Source: Paramoeba atlantica (Eukaryota > Discosea). From it: a stretch of DNA of 64,000 bases. Shown piece after piece: positions 10,088 to 20,200 of the stretch. The stretch's first letter is position 1; each line of letters begins with the position of its first letter. The DNA is taken from positions 735,620 through 799,619 of the forward strand of contig CDRNVI010000043.1 in NCBI GenBank assembly GCA_977017575.1. Direction: 5' to 3'. The notes below the pieces were generated by a model. It searched no databases and was not told the DNA's origin. It worked only from the letters and a program-made list of their open reading frames with translations. The position numbers and the translations under genes were made by a program.

Positions 10088-13000
10088 TTTTTTTTTTTAT
10101 TCTATTAGAATTTCCCTGAGTTGGTGATCTCAGGCTACTATTGAAAAGGGAATGTTATGGTCTTTCGGTTTTATATAACAATATCTTCATATAGTCGAAC
10201 GTGTACGAGCTGCCGTCATATGTTAAGAATTTGGGTTTTCTCAAATACCCGTAAATTTAGATTACAAATTTTACTTTAAAGAGACTTTAAATATATCTTA
10301 TAGGCGCAATTCACTCATCCACTTCTCTGCTGGAATGTAGTCTCGGAGCTGCGACACTACCGTGTACGCTGACATTTTTTCGATTTCGAGCTGGAAAGCA
10401 TTGCGCACGCTTTCATATTTAAGTTTCGCTCTTTGTGAGAGAGCCTTCAGCAAAGCCTTAGTATCGTCATGTAGAAGGCCGCAATCTGTTGCAGCCAGAC
10501 ACTTAAACGAATCGCTATCGACACCCTTCTCAGTAACGTATTTCTTATATTTTCTGTCGGAGACCTGCTGCATAAGGGCAGAGCTGGTGTGTTTTGCGTA
10601 GCTTGAGCAGCACGTATGTACTATTGTGAAGTCGTAGAGTACCTCACCCATGTGAGGCCACATGATGGCCAGATCTGGACCTGAACGAATACGGCGTGCT
10701 TTGCAAGGATGTTGCGCGGCGACATCTGCTGAGATAGTGCACTTACATTTAGTGCAATGATACGAGGAGTAGATGCGGGGTTCGATCACGCTAGGAAGGC
10801 CTGCTTTTGAGCACAACTCTGAGAGATACCGGACGATATGTGAATGTTTGCGTGTGGAGTTCATCCCGGAGCATCGGGAGCATCCAGCAACGTGGGGAAT
10901 AATGGTGGAGGGTGATTCTTGATTAGAACAGCCGGGGCATGTTACTTTGGCCGGTGCCTTAGGCAAGCCAATTCCTAAGCGCATCATGAGCGTATATCGG
11001 AATAGGTATGGGTTAACGTAGTTGCTGGTGTTTTCGAGGTGGATATTAGCCTCTTTAGTGCGTTTTATGATGTTCGCTGCGGTGGAGTCTTTCTGTATTT
11101 CTGTCAATTGTTTTTCGTGAGCTTGACTCATGATCTTCTTAAGCGATTTGCGGGCCTTTTCTGCGCGGCTCTGAATTTTAGCTTTGCTCTTGTCATTGCC
11201 TTGCGAATCTACCGGAGCTTTATTGGGTTCCAAGTGCTCTTCAATAGATTCTCGGGCTGCTGCGAAGTAGTGCTGCTGTTTCAGAGTGCAAGAAGTCAGT
11301 CCTAATCCACCTAATTTTTGCGGGAGAGCTGCGAGCTTAAGTGCCTGGGCGTCCGCGCCGCACCATTTCTGCAAGACTTCGTGTACGTGGCTTTCAAAAG
11401 AATGTGCCAGACGCCGAGTGGCCTCCGGGCGGTGAACTCTCAGATGATAGTCTTGACGTGGAATTGTACATCGGCGAAGAATCGCGAGAGAAAGGTTACT
11501 GGGGCCCATGAGAAGTAAACGGCGGAAAAGGCATTTATGCTTACTGAGTTTGCGCAGGAGAAGATCCTCTACCACATTATCTTTCCCGATATAGGCTCCC
11601 AGAATCTTGATCGAATCAGTGCAAAGCTTGACGCCTAGATTATGCAAAGAGAACGGTTCGTATGTGGTATTTTTCTGGAAAAATTCGCATTTCTGAAAGT
11701 TGACGCGTAGATTGAGCTCGCCTGTGATTTCACGTAAGTGCAGGAACGCAGCTTCGAGTGACGGTACGTTTGTAGAGCTGAGAGTCACATCGTCTTGATA
11801 TGCTCGTATTTTGACGTCGGGGTATAAGCTTGCGATCTCGCGAATGGGACCGTGTAAAAGTGCACAGAAGTACATGGAGGATAATGATGAGCCTTGTCGA
11901 ATTCCTGACGAACTTTCGATGGTCGCGAAAAGAGCGTTGTGTGCGAAAAACAAAAGTTCGGATGAGAGGCCGTATTCAAGGTAAAACAGTCGCATAAAAG
12001 GTTTGAACACAGGATTCTCTAGTAGTGCTTGTGTTATGGCGTCGCGTCGTGGAGTGTTGTAAGCGTTCGTGAAATCTACCGTAATCAATGCGCATCCATC
12101 CTCGTATTCTTGTAGTAGCTCATGCACTATTGATTCACATGCGCTCTTGTGGAGAACACCCCGCTGCATAGGCGAAAAGTATTTTCGTAGTGCACATTCA
12201 TGTCGCTCGAGTAAAATGGATCCGCAGATTTTTAGGATCGTCTCCCCCATGGCGACTGGCCGTATACCGTTTTGTGGCTTCGGAAGAGCAATAATTCGGC
12301 AACGAGTGAGACGCTTCCGCACGCTTACAGGCACGTCGCCATTGATAACGTCGCGAATCATATGGCATAATGAAAGGCATGCTTCTTCATCTTCAACAAG
12401 CAAACGCATCATGCTCTCACTAAGCCCGCTTGGTCCCGGAGATGCCCCTCGCGCAAGTTTTTCGACTGCAAGGCGGAGTTCTGATTTATCTACAACGCCG
12501 ATCCGTGGAAAGTCAGCTTCCGGAATTTCAATACTAGGCCCCTCGGGATGCAAATCGCGAAGTTTCTGTAATTTTTCATGCGCTGTAAGATTGGAGACCT
12601 TGTAAACGTTGTCGAGAATTCGAGTGGCTTTCCCGATGTTTCCAGCTCGAGCGGTCGTTAAAGCATTCTTGATCGAGCGACGGTCGACGCCAAGTTCTTC
12701 CCTTTGTTCTATGCTGAGTGTTTCGTTTTCCGATGGATCCGCTTGTTTGTTTATGTGTCCGACTCGTTGATTTTGCCGAGAAAGTTGACGAATAGTAGCG
12801 AGCGAGTCTCTTGGTGCGTTCAAAAATTTATGCCAGATAGCTGTTTTCTCAGAGTCAAGTTCTACCGATGGATACCCACGAAGTATGGCTCGGAAGATGG
12901 CGACTACATGGATTGAAAAAGATGAATCAATGGGTACCATCGTGGGCAGCGGCTCGAGATCACTTTGACCATTTTCATCGCTAGACACGTTGTCGGCGTG

Positions 13001-13870
13001 TTCTTCTAAATTCCGCGTAGTTGTTTCGACTTTGATCAGTTTCGTGGCTCGTATCGAACAGATTCTGATCCTGTTTGTGTGTGGAAGATAAAGAAAGCCA
13101 CTGGGACCTTTGCTGCCTTGAGCTGGATTGTAAGAGATTTTGACTTTGACCATTCCTTTTCGTGAGGTCCTACCTACGACGATGCCTTTCGACGTGTAAT
13201 TTACCGTGTCTTGTCGGAAGCCCCACTCGATAACACATTCCGTGCCTTTGCCCCACTTTGCTACCATGTTGTGCACATGATCCGGTGCTTTGGAAAGAGC
13301 ACTTCTGTTTGCCAGATCTGCTATGACCTCGTTATCGCTGTCAAGAGACATATCTTCGCTCTCGTCTTCGTAATGTTCCTCTTCCGAGTCAATATCCGGT
13401 GTTGTCTCTTGTTGTGGTTCTTGACGTGGCTGTTCGTCGAAAGATGTCAATCGAAAGGTCTTAGGCGTGATTTTGATTTTGATTTTGTCGCTGTGCGCAC
13501 TGTTCTGTTCGCCGTGATCAGCCCAGTCTTTTGGCAGAGGTGCAGATCCGACGATTCGAATTCTTGGGGTTTTCTTTGGTTTGGACAGTTCATGCGTAAT
13601 TCGGCCATCTCCTGTGGTGAGATCGGGTAAGTCTGACGCCGTGTGATTTCCGGAGCGTTCCTTCATTCCCTCTTTCCGCGAAACTTGTAGAATCTTGATC
13701 ATTGAGCCGTCTGAGGAAACCGTTGTTGTGCTCTTCTTTTCTTTGCCACGCTTTCCTTTTTCACGTGATTTCTCTGTTGTACGACTTGTCTTCAGGTCTG
13801 AATTTTTGCTCACGACTGAGCGGGAAGGGCGTGTCATAACGATTGAGATAATAAGAAAATAAATCAACAA
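10088..13870 (-). mobile_element. RLE-3 LINE, full length
   Basis: Intact RLE-type LINE. Its 5' end reads TTGTTGATTTATTTTC, its 3' UTR runs 10297-10098 and ends in an A tract (plus-strand T run about 10087-10097). The plus-strand sequence GGTAT occurs at both edges (10083-10087 and 13871-13875), a candidate 5-bp target duplication, weak because it is short. It sits exactly at the end of the RT/RNase H region of YR1. The 5' TTGTTG equals the last six bases of the spliced-leader-like sequence found at 48661-48692. A partial tandem copy of its 5' part follows at 13891-14673. Confidence 0.8.
10298..13837 (-). CDS. RLE-3 LINE polyprotein (RT plus restriction-like endonuclease)
   Basis: Open frame of 1179 residues from the ATG at 13837 (MTRPSRSVV); the frame extends upstream only through non-ATG codons. 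The N-terminus is basic and Ser/Lys-rich. A small beta-barrel-like segment lies at about 197-265 (CVIEWGF, GIVVGRTSRKG, KVKISYNP, GFLYLP). RT follows: ASPGPSGLSESMM, CRIIALPKPQNGIRPVAMGE, VDFTNAYNTPRR, GIRQGSSLSSMYF, catalytic AYQDDVTLSS near 678. C-terminal part: CPGC...H..GCSRCSGMN motif near 967, a second Cys/His motif (CTKCKCTISADVAAQHPC), and the endonuclease core RSGPDLAIMW... EVLYDFTIVHT near 1052. Expected to copy its own mRNA into a nicked target. No break seen; possibly active. Same family as the copy at 36655-39239. Confidence 0.9.
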   Translation of the reverse strand: MTRPSRSVVSKNSDLKTSRTTEKSREKGKRGKEKKSTTTVSSDGSMIKILQVSRKEGMKERSGNHTASDLPDLTTGDGRITHELSKPKKTPRIRIVGSAPLPKDWADHGEQNSAHSDKIKIKITPKTFRLTSFDEQPRQEPQQETTPDIDSEEEHYEDESEDMSLDSDNEVIADLANRSALSKAPDHVHNMVAKWGKGTECVIEWGFRQDTVNYTSKGIVVGRTSRKGMVKVKISYNPAQGSKGPSGFLYLPHTNRIRICSIRATKLIKVETTTRNLEEHADNVSSDENGQSDLEPLPTMVPIDSSFSIHVVAIFRAILRGYPSVELDSEKTAIWHKFLNAPRDSLATIRQLSRQNQRVGHINKQADPSENETLSIEQREELGVDRRSIKNALTTARAGNIGKATRILDNVYKVSNLTAHEKLQKLRDLHPEGPSIEIPEADFPRIGVVDKSELRLAVEKLARGASPGPSGLSESMMRLLVEDEEACLSLCHMIRDVINGDVPVSVRKRLTRCRIIALPKPQNGIRPVAMGETILKICGSILLERHECALRKYFSPMQRGVLHKSACESIVHELLQEYEDGCALITVDFTNAYNTPRRDAITQALLENPVFKPFMRLFYLEYGLSSELLFFAHNALFATIESSSGIRQGSSLSSMYFCALLHGPIREIASLYPDVKIRAYQDDVTLSSTNVPSLEAAFLHLREITGELNLRVNFQKCEFFQKNTTYEPFSLHNLGVKLCTDSIKILGAYIGKDNVVEDLLLRKLSKHKCLFRRLLLMGPSNLSLAILRRCTIPRQDYHLRVHRPEATRRLAHSFESHVHEVLQKWCGADAQALKLAALPQKLGGLGLTSCTLKQQHYFAAARESIEEHLEPNKAPVDSQGNDKSKAKIQSRAEKARKSLKKIMSQAHEKQLTEIQKDSTAANIIKRTKEANIHLENTSNYVNPYLFRYTLMMRLGIGLPKAPAKVTCPGCSNQESPSTIIPHVAGCSRCSGMNSTRKHSHIVRYLSELCSKAGLPSVIEPRIYSSYHCTKCKCTISADVAAQHPCKARRIRSGPDLAIMWPHMGEVLYDFTIVHTCCSSYAKHTSSALMQQVSDRKYKKYVTEKGVDSDSFKCLAATDCGLLHDDTKALLKALSQRAKLKYESVRNAFQLEIEKMSAYTVVSQLRDYIPAEKWMSELRL

Positions 13871-14692
13871 GGTATGCTGATTATCACTGTATAAAGAAAG
13901 CCACTGGGACCTTTGCTGCCTTGAGCTGGATTGTAAGAGATTTTGACTTTGACCATTCCTTTTCGTGAGGTCCTACCTACGACGATGCCTTTCGACGTGT
14001 AATTTACCGTGTCTTGTCGGAAGCCCCACTCGATAACACATTCCGTGCCTTTGCCCCACTTTGCTACCATGTTGTGCACATGATCCGGTGCTTTGGAAAG
14101 AGCACTTCTGTTTGCCAGATCTGCTATGACCTCGTTATCGCTGTCAAGAGACATATCTTCGCTCTCGTCTTCGTAATGTTCCTCTTCCGAGTCAATATCC
14201 GGTGTTGTCTCTTGTTGTGGTTCTTGACGTGGCTGTTCGTCGAAAGATGTCAATCGAAAGGTCTTAGGCGTGATTTTGATTTTGATTTTGTCGCTGTGCT
14301 CACTGTTCTGTTCGCCGTGATCAGCCCAGTCTTTTGGCAGAGGTGCAGATCCGACGATTCGAATTCTTGGGGTTTTCTTTGGTTTGGACAGTTCATGCGT
14401 AATTCGGCCATCTCCTGTGGTGAGATCGGGTAAGTCTGACGCCGTGTGATTTCCGGAGCGTTCCTTCATTCCCTCTTTCCGCGAAACTTGTAGAATCTTG
14501 ATCATTGAGCCGTCTGAGGAAACCGTTGTTGTGCTCTTCTTTTCTTTGCCACGCTTTCCTTTTTCACGTGATTTCTCTGTTGTACGACTTGTCTTCAGGT
14601 CTGAATTTTTGCTCACGACTGAGCGGGAAGGGCGTGTCATAACGATTGAGATAATAAGAAAATAAATCAACAAGGATGCTGATTATCGCTGT
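13088..14692. repeat. 803-bp tandem duplication at the RLE-3 5' end
   Basis: 13088-13890 and 13891-14692 are nearly identical direct copies. Each unit contains the last bases of the YR1 RT/RNase H region (TACAGYGATAATCAGCAT on the minus strand) joined to the first 780 bp or so of RLE-3. I see only a handful of differences, including one that changes an Ala codon to Glu. Because the unit spans the junction of two elements, the simplest account is a local tandem duplication after RLE-3 inserted. Confidence 0.92.
13891..14673 (-). pseudogene. RLE-3 5' fragment (duplicate)
   Basis: Duplicate of the first 250 or so codons of the neighbouring RLE-3 LINE, starting with the same TTGTTGATTT leader and ATG, and ending abruptly in the beta-barrel segment after the residues GFLY. 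It lacks RT and endonuclease. It is the outer copy of the 803-bp tandem duplication. Confidence 0.92.
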
Positions 14693-16325
14693 ATTTGTCG
14701 ATGTTGCCTTTATATTTCTCAACCTTCTCTCTCTCAATCTCCTTCCCGCGACTGACAGCATCCGCCGGGTTCTCATCCGTGGATATGTACGCTGCCTTGA
14801 CACAAATACCTTTGTCCTCTGTCAGTCGCAGGACTTCGCGCAATTCCATTGAAACCCCCTCTGACTTGGAGATCCTCCTGTTCAGTGCAGCCTGACAGGA
14901 GGTGTTGTCAACAAAAACATCCAAGCAGGTTCCACGGGGGCAATGCGCGGAAAACTTCTCGAGGGCTAAGCGGACTGCTGCAGCTTCCGCACGGTTCACC
15001 TCATACGAGGATGACTCAGGCCACGCCTCACCCGTAATCAAAACCTCTCCGCTGTCTAAATACATAATCGCTCCCCATCCTTTCACCGAGGCATCGGTGT
15101 AGAGACGATGCTTGTGTGGAACAACATCGGGATGGGGAGGTGGAGACCGTGGAACATTCTCCAGCAACTCGTTTCTCCATTCTGCTAGCATGGAGCGAGT
15201 GACGACAGGGAGTGCGACCGGACGGTCACATAACTTCGGGCAACGGTTCAACAAGTTGATACGCCGTTGCGCCACCTTCAAAGCGAAATAAAACCGCGGC
15301 ATATTGAGTCGGAGAACTGCGGAGCCATAAATGAGGCGCCCCACCACCGCCTCTAGGTCAACAAAGGAAATGTTGAAGAAAGAGTCGGCTCGCAGTTTCC
15401 TGATCACTCGCGGTCCCAGGCAGACCGTATGCGCGTTATGGTCGAACGCCACCCCATTGAACACGTACTGTGCTACAGGGGGCTGACCCCGATCTTTAAA
15501 AAGACCGTTCGCCTTGTCGCAACGCTCGTCAATGAACTGAGCGTACGTGGTGGCCTCGGAGTGGGTTCCTGCAAACCGAACTCCGTCAACATAAACGTCG
15601 ATAGCGCCTCGGTGAAACGAGTAGCGCTGAGAACAAATCGACGCCTCGCCAGCAATCGCGGCGGTAACCGTGTGCATAACCTCCGGTGCACACCTATGGC
15701 CCATCGGGAGGACGTTCATCTCAAACACGTCTCCACTGTTCGTTCTAAGGCGGAATTTGGGCCGCGCCCTCTTTGGGATACCAATCTGGTAAAATCCACA
15801 CGTGAAGTCCCGCTTCACAGCCATCGGCTCGTGCGCCTTATGAAGATACTTGGAGGGATGATATAATGGGACCTTTGGTTCATATGATTTTAATCTATCG
15901 TTATCGTCCCTTGTCCATGAAATAAATCTTCTGCGCTGATTGCCCTCATCATCGGTCTCCACAACCGTGAAGGGAATCATGAACTGCATCGATGGGCGCT
16001 TTCTCAACTCCTGCGCCGGGACCTTGGAGATTATGCCTGCGTCCTCCAACAATCGGACGTCCGCCTCAGGCAATGAACCTTTCACACTAGGTTCGGGGTA
16101 CGGGGCTTTAGGTACCCATAATAATTCATCCACTACCTTGCGAAAACGAGTGGCAGCTGACAGACTCATCCACTCCTTAACCTGATCCAAATGGATAACA
16201 GGTATCGACTTCTTAACGTGCAAAGGTAGTTGAGCGTCGTGTGCCTTGGCTAGCCGTGAAGAGCGGCGTGCACAAACAACGGAGTGCCTGCGAAGGTAAG
16301 GCACTTCCTCGAAGCACTTTGCCAC
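14667..16325 (-). pseudogene. YR1 RT/RNase H region (fossil)
   Basis: About 550 residues. The RT part resembles DIRS/Ngaro/VIPER-type enzymes (FTCGFYQIGIP, FEMNVLPMGHRCAPEVMH, IDVYVDGVRFAG). The RNase H part shows RLYTDASVKGWGAIMY, EVNRAEAAAVRLALEKF, DVFVDNTSC and ENPADAVSRG. It overlaps the recombinase region by about 110 bp in another phase, as known for VIPER. Its last bases are also the first bases of the 803-bp duplication. Treated as a fossil part. Confidence 0.85.
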
Positions 16326-17122
16326 GTGCTCCGAGGTTACAGCACTGGGAGACGTGCTGAGACTCTCTGCGTCCCGAGAGCCCTTGCCGTTGTAATACTG
16401 CTTGCGTTGTAGCGCAACAGTGATTCGACGTTGAGGTGTTTCGTGAGGTTCTGGACGTCATCCTGAGATTCCCGAGGGAGATCTCGTGGAATAGGTAAGT
16501 AATTGCACCTCTTTTTATGGAATGTGTTCCATACCCCGGACCGAGAAGTTGATTCATCCTGTGGTCCATCTCCCGGACCGTCGTGTAACACAGGCGCTGG
16601 CCTGGTCTCAAACTTCCCACAAACTGAGCCAGTTCGGGTGTCCCCGGTCCAGTCACTATCGCGTAGAGGTACGGCCGGTAAGGATTCAGACGGGTTGTCT
16701 TGGTCCCCCTGCCCCAATAAATGATTACCTCGTGACTGGCCACACTCACGAACTGCTCCCGCCTCAGGTCGGCGGTCTCGGTCCATCTCGCAGCGGCTTT
16801 CCAACACAGGAGGCAACACATGCTCTCCTTTACGTCGAGATGACGTCTCAGCTTCTTTAGAAGAAGTGGCGTGATTGGTAGCATCTGCCGCGTGGGTTCT
16901 AGCCCCCCCTGCGCTTGCAGGGCCTTTACGTAGAGACTCAATGGGGTACCTTCGATTCCCATGAGCTCGAACAGAGTCCTCAATGCCCCTGCGTACCCCA
17001 TGCGCGTCGAGGTAGCGAGAGGCAGAGTCTCCAGGAAGAGCACCGCGTTTGCAGGATTCGCGGTGATTCCCTTCGCCTGGCAATACTCGCGCAGGCGGAA
17101 CCACAGTCGCTCCCTTGTGGCC
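16213..17122 (-). pseudogene. YR1 tyrosine recombinase region (fossil)
   Basis: Similar to the recombinase of YR2 at 50176-51213. Visible motifs: KAAARWTETADLRREQF containing the first catalytic Arg, YWGRGTKTTRLNPYRPYLY, and GYGTHSIKRGAITYLFHE with the H-x-x-R signature. Recombinases of this type integrate the element as DNA without target duplication. Its upstream edge is the 7-bp target duplication (17123-17129) of the RLE-2 LINE. Confidence 0.85.
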
Positions 17123-17129
17123 CACGTGG

Positions 17130-17177
17130 TCTTAATACAAAAAGTGGTCTTAATACAAAAAGTGGTCTTAATACAAA
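17130..17177 (-). repeat. 18-bp repeat tail at the RLE-2 3' end
   Basis: On the minus strand, about 2.7 copies of AAGACCACTTTTTGTATT form the extreme 3' end of the RLE-2 LINE, directly against its target duplication. The same unit ends the RLE-3 copy at 39449-39466. Related 18-bp units form the arrays at 1-485 and 57400-57995. Confidence 0.9.
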
Positions 17178-17293
17178 TCATATTCTGTTTTCTTCCGTTT
17201 CGTATTGGCGCTACCCCCCTTGTCAGGGGGATAGTAACTAACTAAGCTTACGCGTCTTTGTAAGCTGGCTATTGAATAACTAAATATTAAATT

Positions 17294-20200
17294 TTAAACT
17301 TGCGACAACGCTTTGCCCATTTGAGCGTTCAGAATGACACCGTTTAATTCTTGTAGATGCATTCCAAAATCTCGCACTACGGTTTCACGATCACGTCCGT
17401 TTGCATCAGCTAATGCCTTCAGAAGGGCGACACTGCTTTTGTTCATGGCTCCTCCGGCAAGCACTGATAGGCATACAAATTTTTCCCGAGGAATTAGATC
17501 GGAGTTTACATAAGTGTCCAGCTTCCTTTTTTCTGCTTCCTGCATCAGTTGGGCTCCCCGTTTGTGGATGTTTGATTTCGATAGTTCATTTGTTACCGTG
17601 AAATCATAAAATATTTCACCCGACACCCAAAAGATCACGAGGTCCGGGCCGCTTCGATGGAAGGATGTGGTTCCACATGTTTTCTGATGCTCCTGTTTTC
17701 GCTGTTCGCTCACCGCTTCGGTACATTTAAGGCATCGGTATGATGTGAATTGTCGCGGTTCACGCTCGCATGGGATCCCGGCTCGCAGACATAGATCGTA
17801 TATGTGCCGAACTAGTGCATTGTGCCTTGTCGTTGCATTTGCCCCCGTGCATTTTACACAGCCAAGTAAATGTGCCAGAGAGTGTTTAGACTCAAGGATC
17901 ATCCTGCATCCAGGGCACAGAAAATTATTCGGCATTCTTCTGTGCGCGATTCCGAGTCGCGCCATTACCACCAGTGTGAATTGGGAGGATGGGATGCATC
18001 TCGTTCTGCCTTGTAGCCAGTCGTGGTTCCCCTTCTCGCTGCACGCTTTTACCAACGGTGCTACCTCCTCATTTTTCTTAGTGAGTTCCTGATATACCTT
18101 CTGATTTAACATTGCATCTGTCACGGCACCATCATCACTTACTACTTCGCTTTCCCGCATCATCTCTTCGTCATGCGTTAACCGAGCTGAGTTGATTTTA
18201 CAGCGCTCTAGAGAAACGCGTTTCGAAGAATTGTAAGCAGCATTGCGAGTTTCGGCCGATGATGGTAGACCGAGTCCACCTTTCTTGACGGGCAGTCGAC
18301 ACCAGGAGATGTGTTTGTCGGACATTTTACCGAGCCATGTGCGCATTACCTCTTCAACCTCCTTATCGAATTGTTTACATAGCTTTTCGGAAGCAGCTGG
18401 CGTGTGTACCCGAGTGTGGTATCTGTGTCGGATGTTTACGCTTTTCGAGAGTAAGAGCAGCGATATGTTGTTCAACCCCATGAGCTTTAGACGTCGAAAA
18501 ATTGCTTCATGCTTCTTAAGCTTTTGCGCTAAACACTCGCTGACCACCTCATCATCTCCTATGAAAGCTCCGAGCGTCTTTGTCGCTGCGTTTTCTGTTT
18601 TTACACCCTCTGTTTGAAGAGTTTCCGGGATCGGGATTTTGTTCTTTCCACTAAACCACACGCATTTATGTTTTGCCATTTTAACTCGTTTTTCAGCCAG
18701 GAGACCATGTAAGCGAAGAAATGCGTTGGCCAATGCTTGATGATCCTCGGACGCCATATTAATATCGTCTATGAAGGCAAAAATCTTTACTTGTGGGAAT
18801 TCTGCCGCAAGCGTTTCCAAGATGGGCTGCATGAAGGCGCAAAAGTATAGGGTGGACAGCGGAGAGCCCTGCCGAACTCCAGCAGAGCTGTATATCGTTT
18901 CATAGTGCTCGCCATTCTTTCCATAATATAAAAGCTCCGATGCCTCGGAGTATTCGGTGTGGAAGAATCTTCGAAACGGTCGCAATGTACACAGACCGAA
19001 AACAACTTTCGCGATGTCACTGCGCATGGGTGAGTTGAAAGCGTTGGCGAGATCAATGGATAAAATCGCTTTCCCTTCTTGGTAATGACTTTGTAGGCGA
19101 TGTACTACCTTTTCACATCCAGACTGTATGGAGACACCGAATTGTAAAGGAGCAAACAGTTTCTCGAGCGTGTGCTCATGTCGCGCTACCAGTACGATTC
19201 CGGCCAACTTTAGGAACACTTCGCCGACGCATATTGGTCGAATGCCTTTGTCCACTTTTGGTATCGCTACTAGGCGGGAGCGTTTGAGGCGGTTCATCAC
19301 TTGCTTCGACAGGAAACCGTTTATGAGGTCAGCAAGCATATGGCACATTGAGACGCAACATATCTCGTCATCCATAAGGAGACGGATAATTGTGTCGGTA
19401 GTTCCCGTTGGACCCGGTGCCGATCCTTTCACAAGTCGCCGACCTGCTGCTCGGAGCTCTTCAGTTGCGATTATTGCTATTTCTGGGGAATCGTCCGGGA
19501 GATCAAATGTCTCGTGGTTTTGCGGATGGAGATCTTTGAGTTTTTCGCATATTTCGTCATCCGTGAGTTCATGTGGTCGCACTTCTTGATCTAGAACTTT
19601 TGTTGCCTTGGTTACGCATCCTTCTAACGCTAGGCGGGTTGCTTTCTTAATCGTGCGCATTTCGGCTTTGCTCTTCTCATCCGTGTCCATATCATTTTCG
19701 TCGTCCCGGAACGGACGCCTCCGCTTCTGTCGACGCGATGCTGTTCGTACGACCGTCAACGAATGTTTCATCGCCGATAGGACTCTGTTCCAGATATCGT
19801 TCCTAAGATCATACGAGCTGATTGCGTAGTCTCTTATGATGTCCCTGTATATGGCGATGACGCATGGTGCAAAGTCGGCGTGGATTGCTCGGAGTTTGGG
19901 CATGGGGGTTAGATCTAAATCTTCTTCCGTGTATTTTGTAACTGTTTGGCTGACGTTCGTTTTGCTGCGTTCACTGTGGTCCATCGGAATCTGTCTTTTA
20001 ACCCATTGTATTTTGTAAACTCGAACATTCGTTTGCGGTGGAAGAAAACCCTTGAACGTGTTATTTACTTTGTGGCCTTGAACTCCTGAGTATTCCATCG
20101 ACAACTTTGTTCGTCCACTCCTGTGATTTGCTGATGATACAGTTCCCCTTGATACACTAAGCGTGTCTTGGCAATCGAAACCCCAGGTCAGATCGCATAT

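Noticed and set aside
13838-13870. Extension of the RLE-3 protein upstream of the ATG at 13837
   Set aside because: The frame is open to TTG codons at the element 5' edge, but no ATG is present, and these bases are probably SL remnant plus leader.
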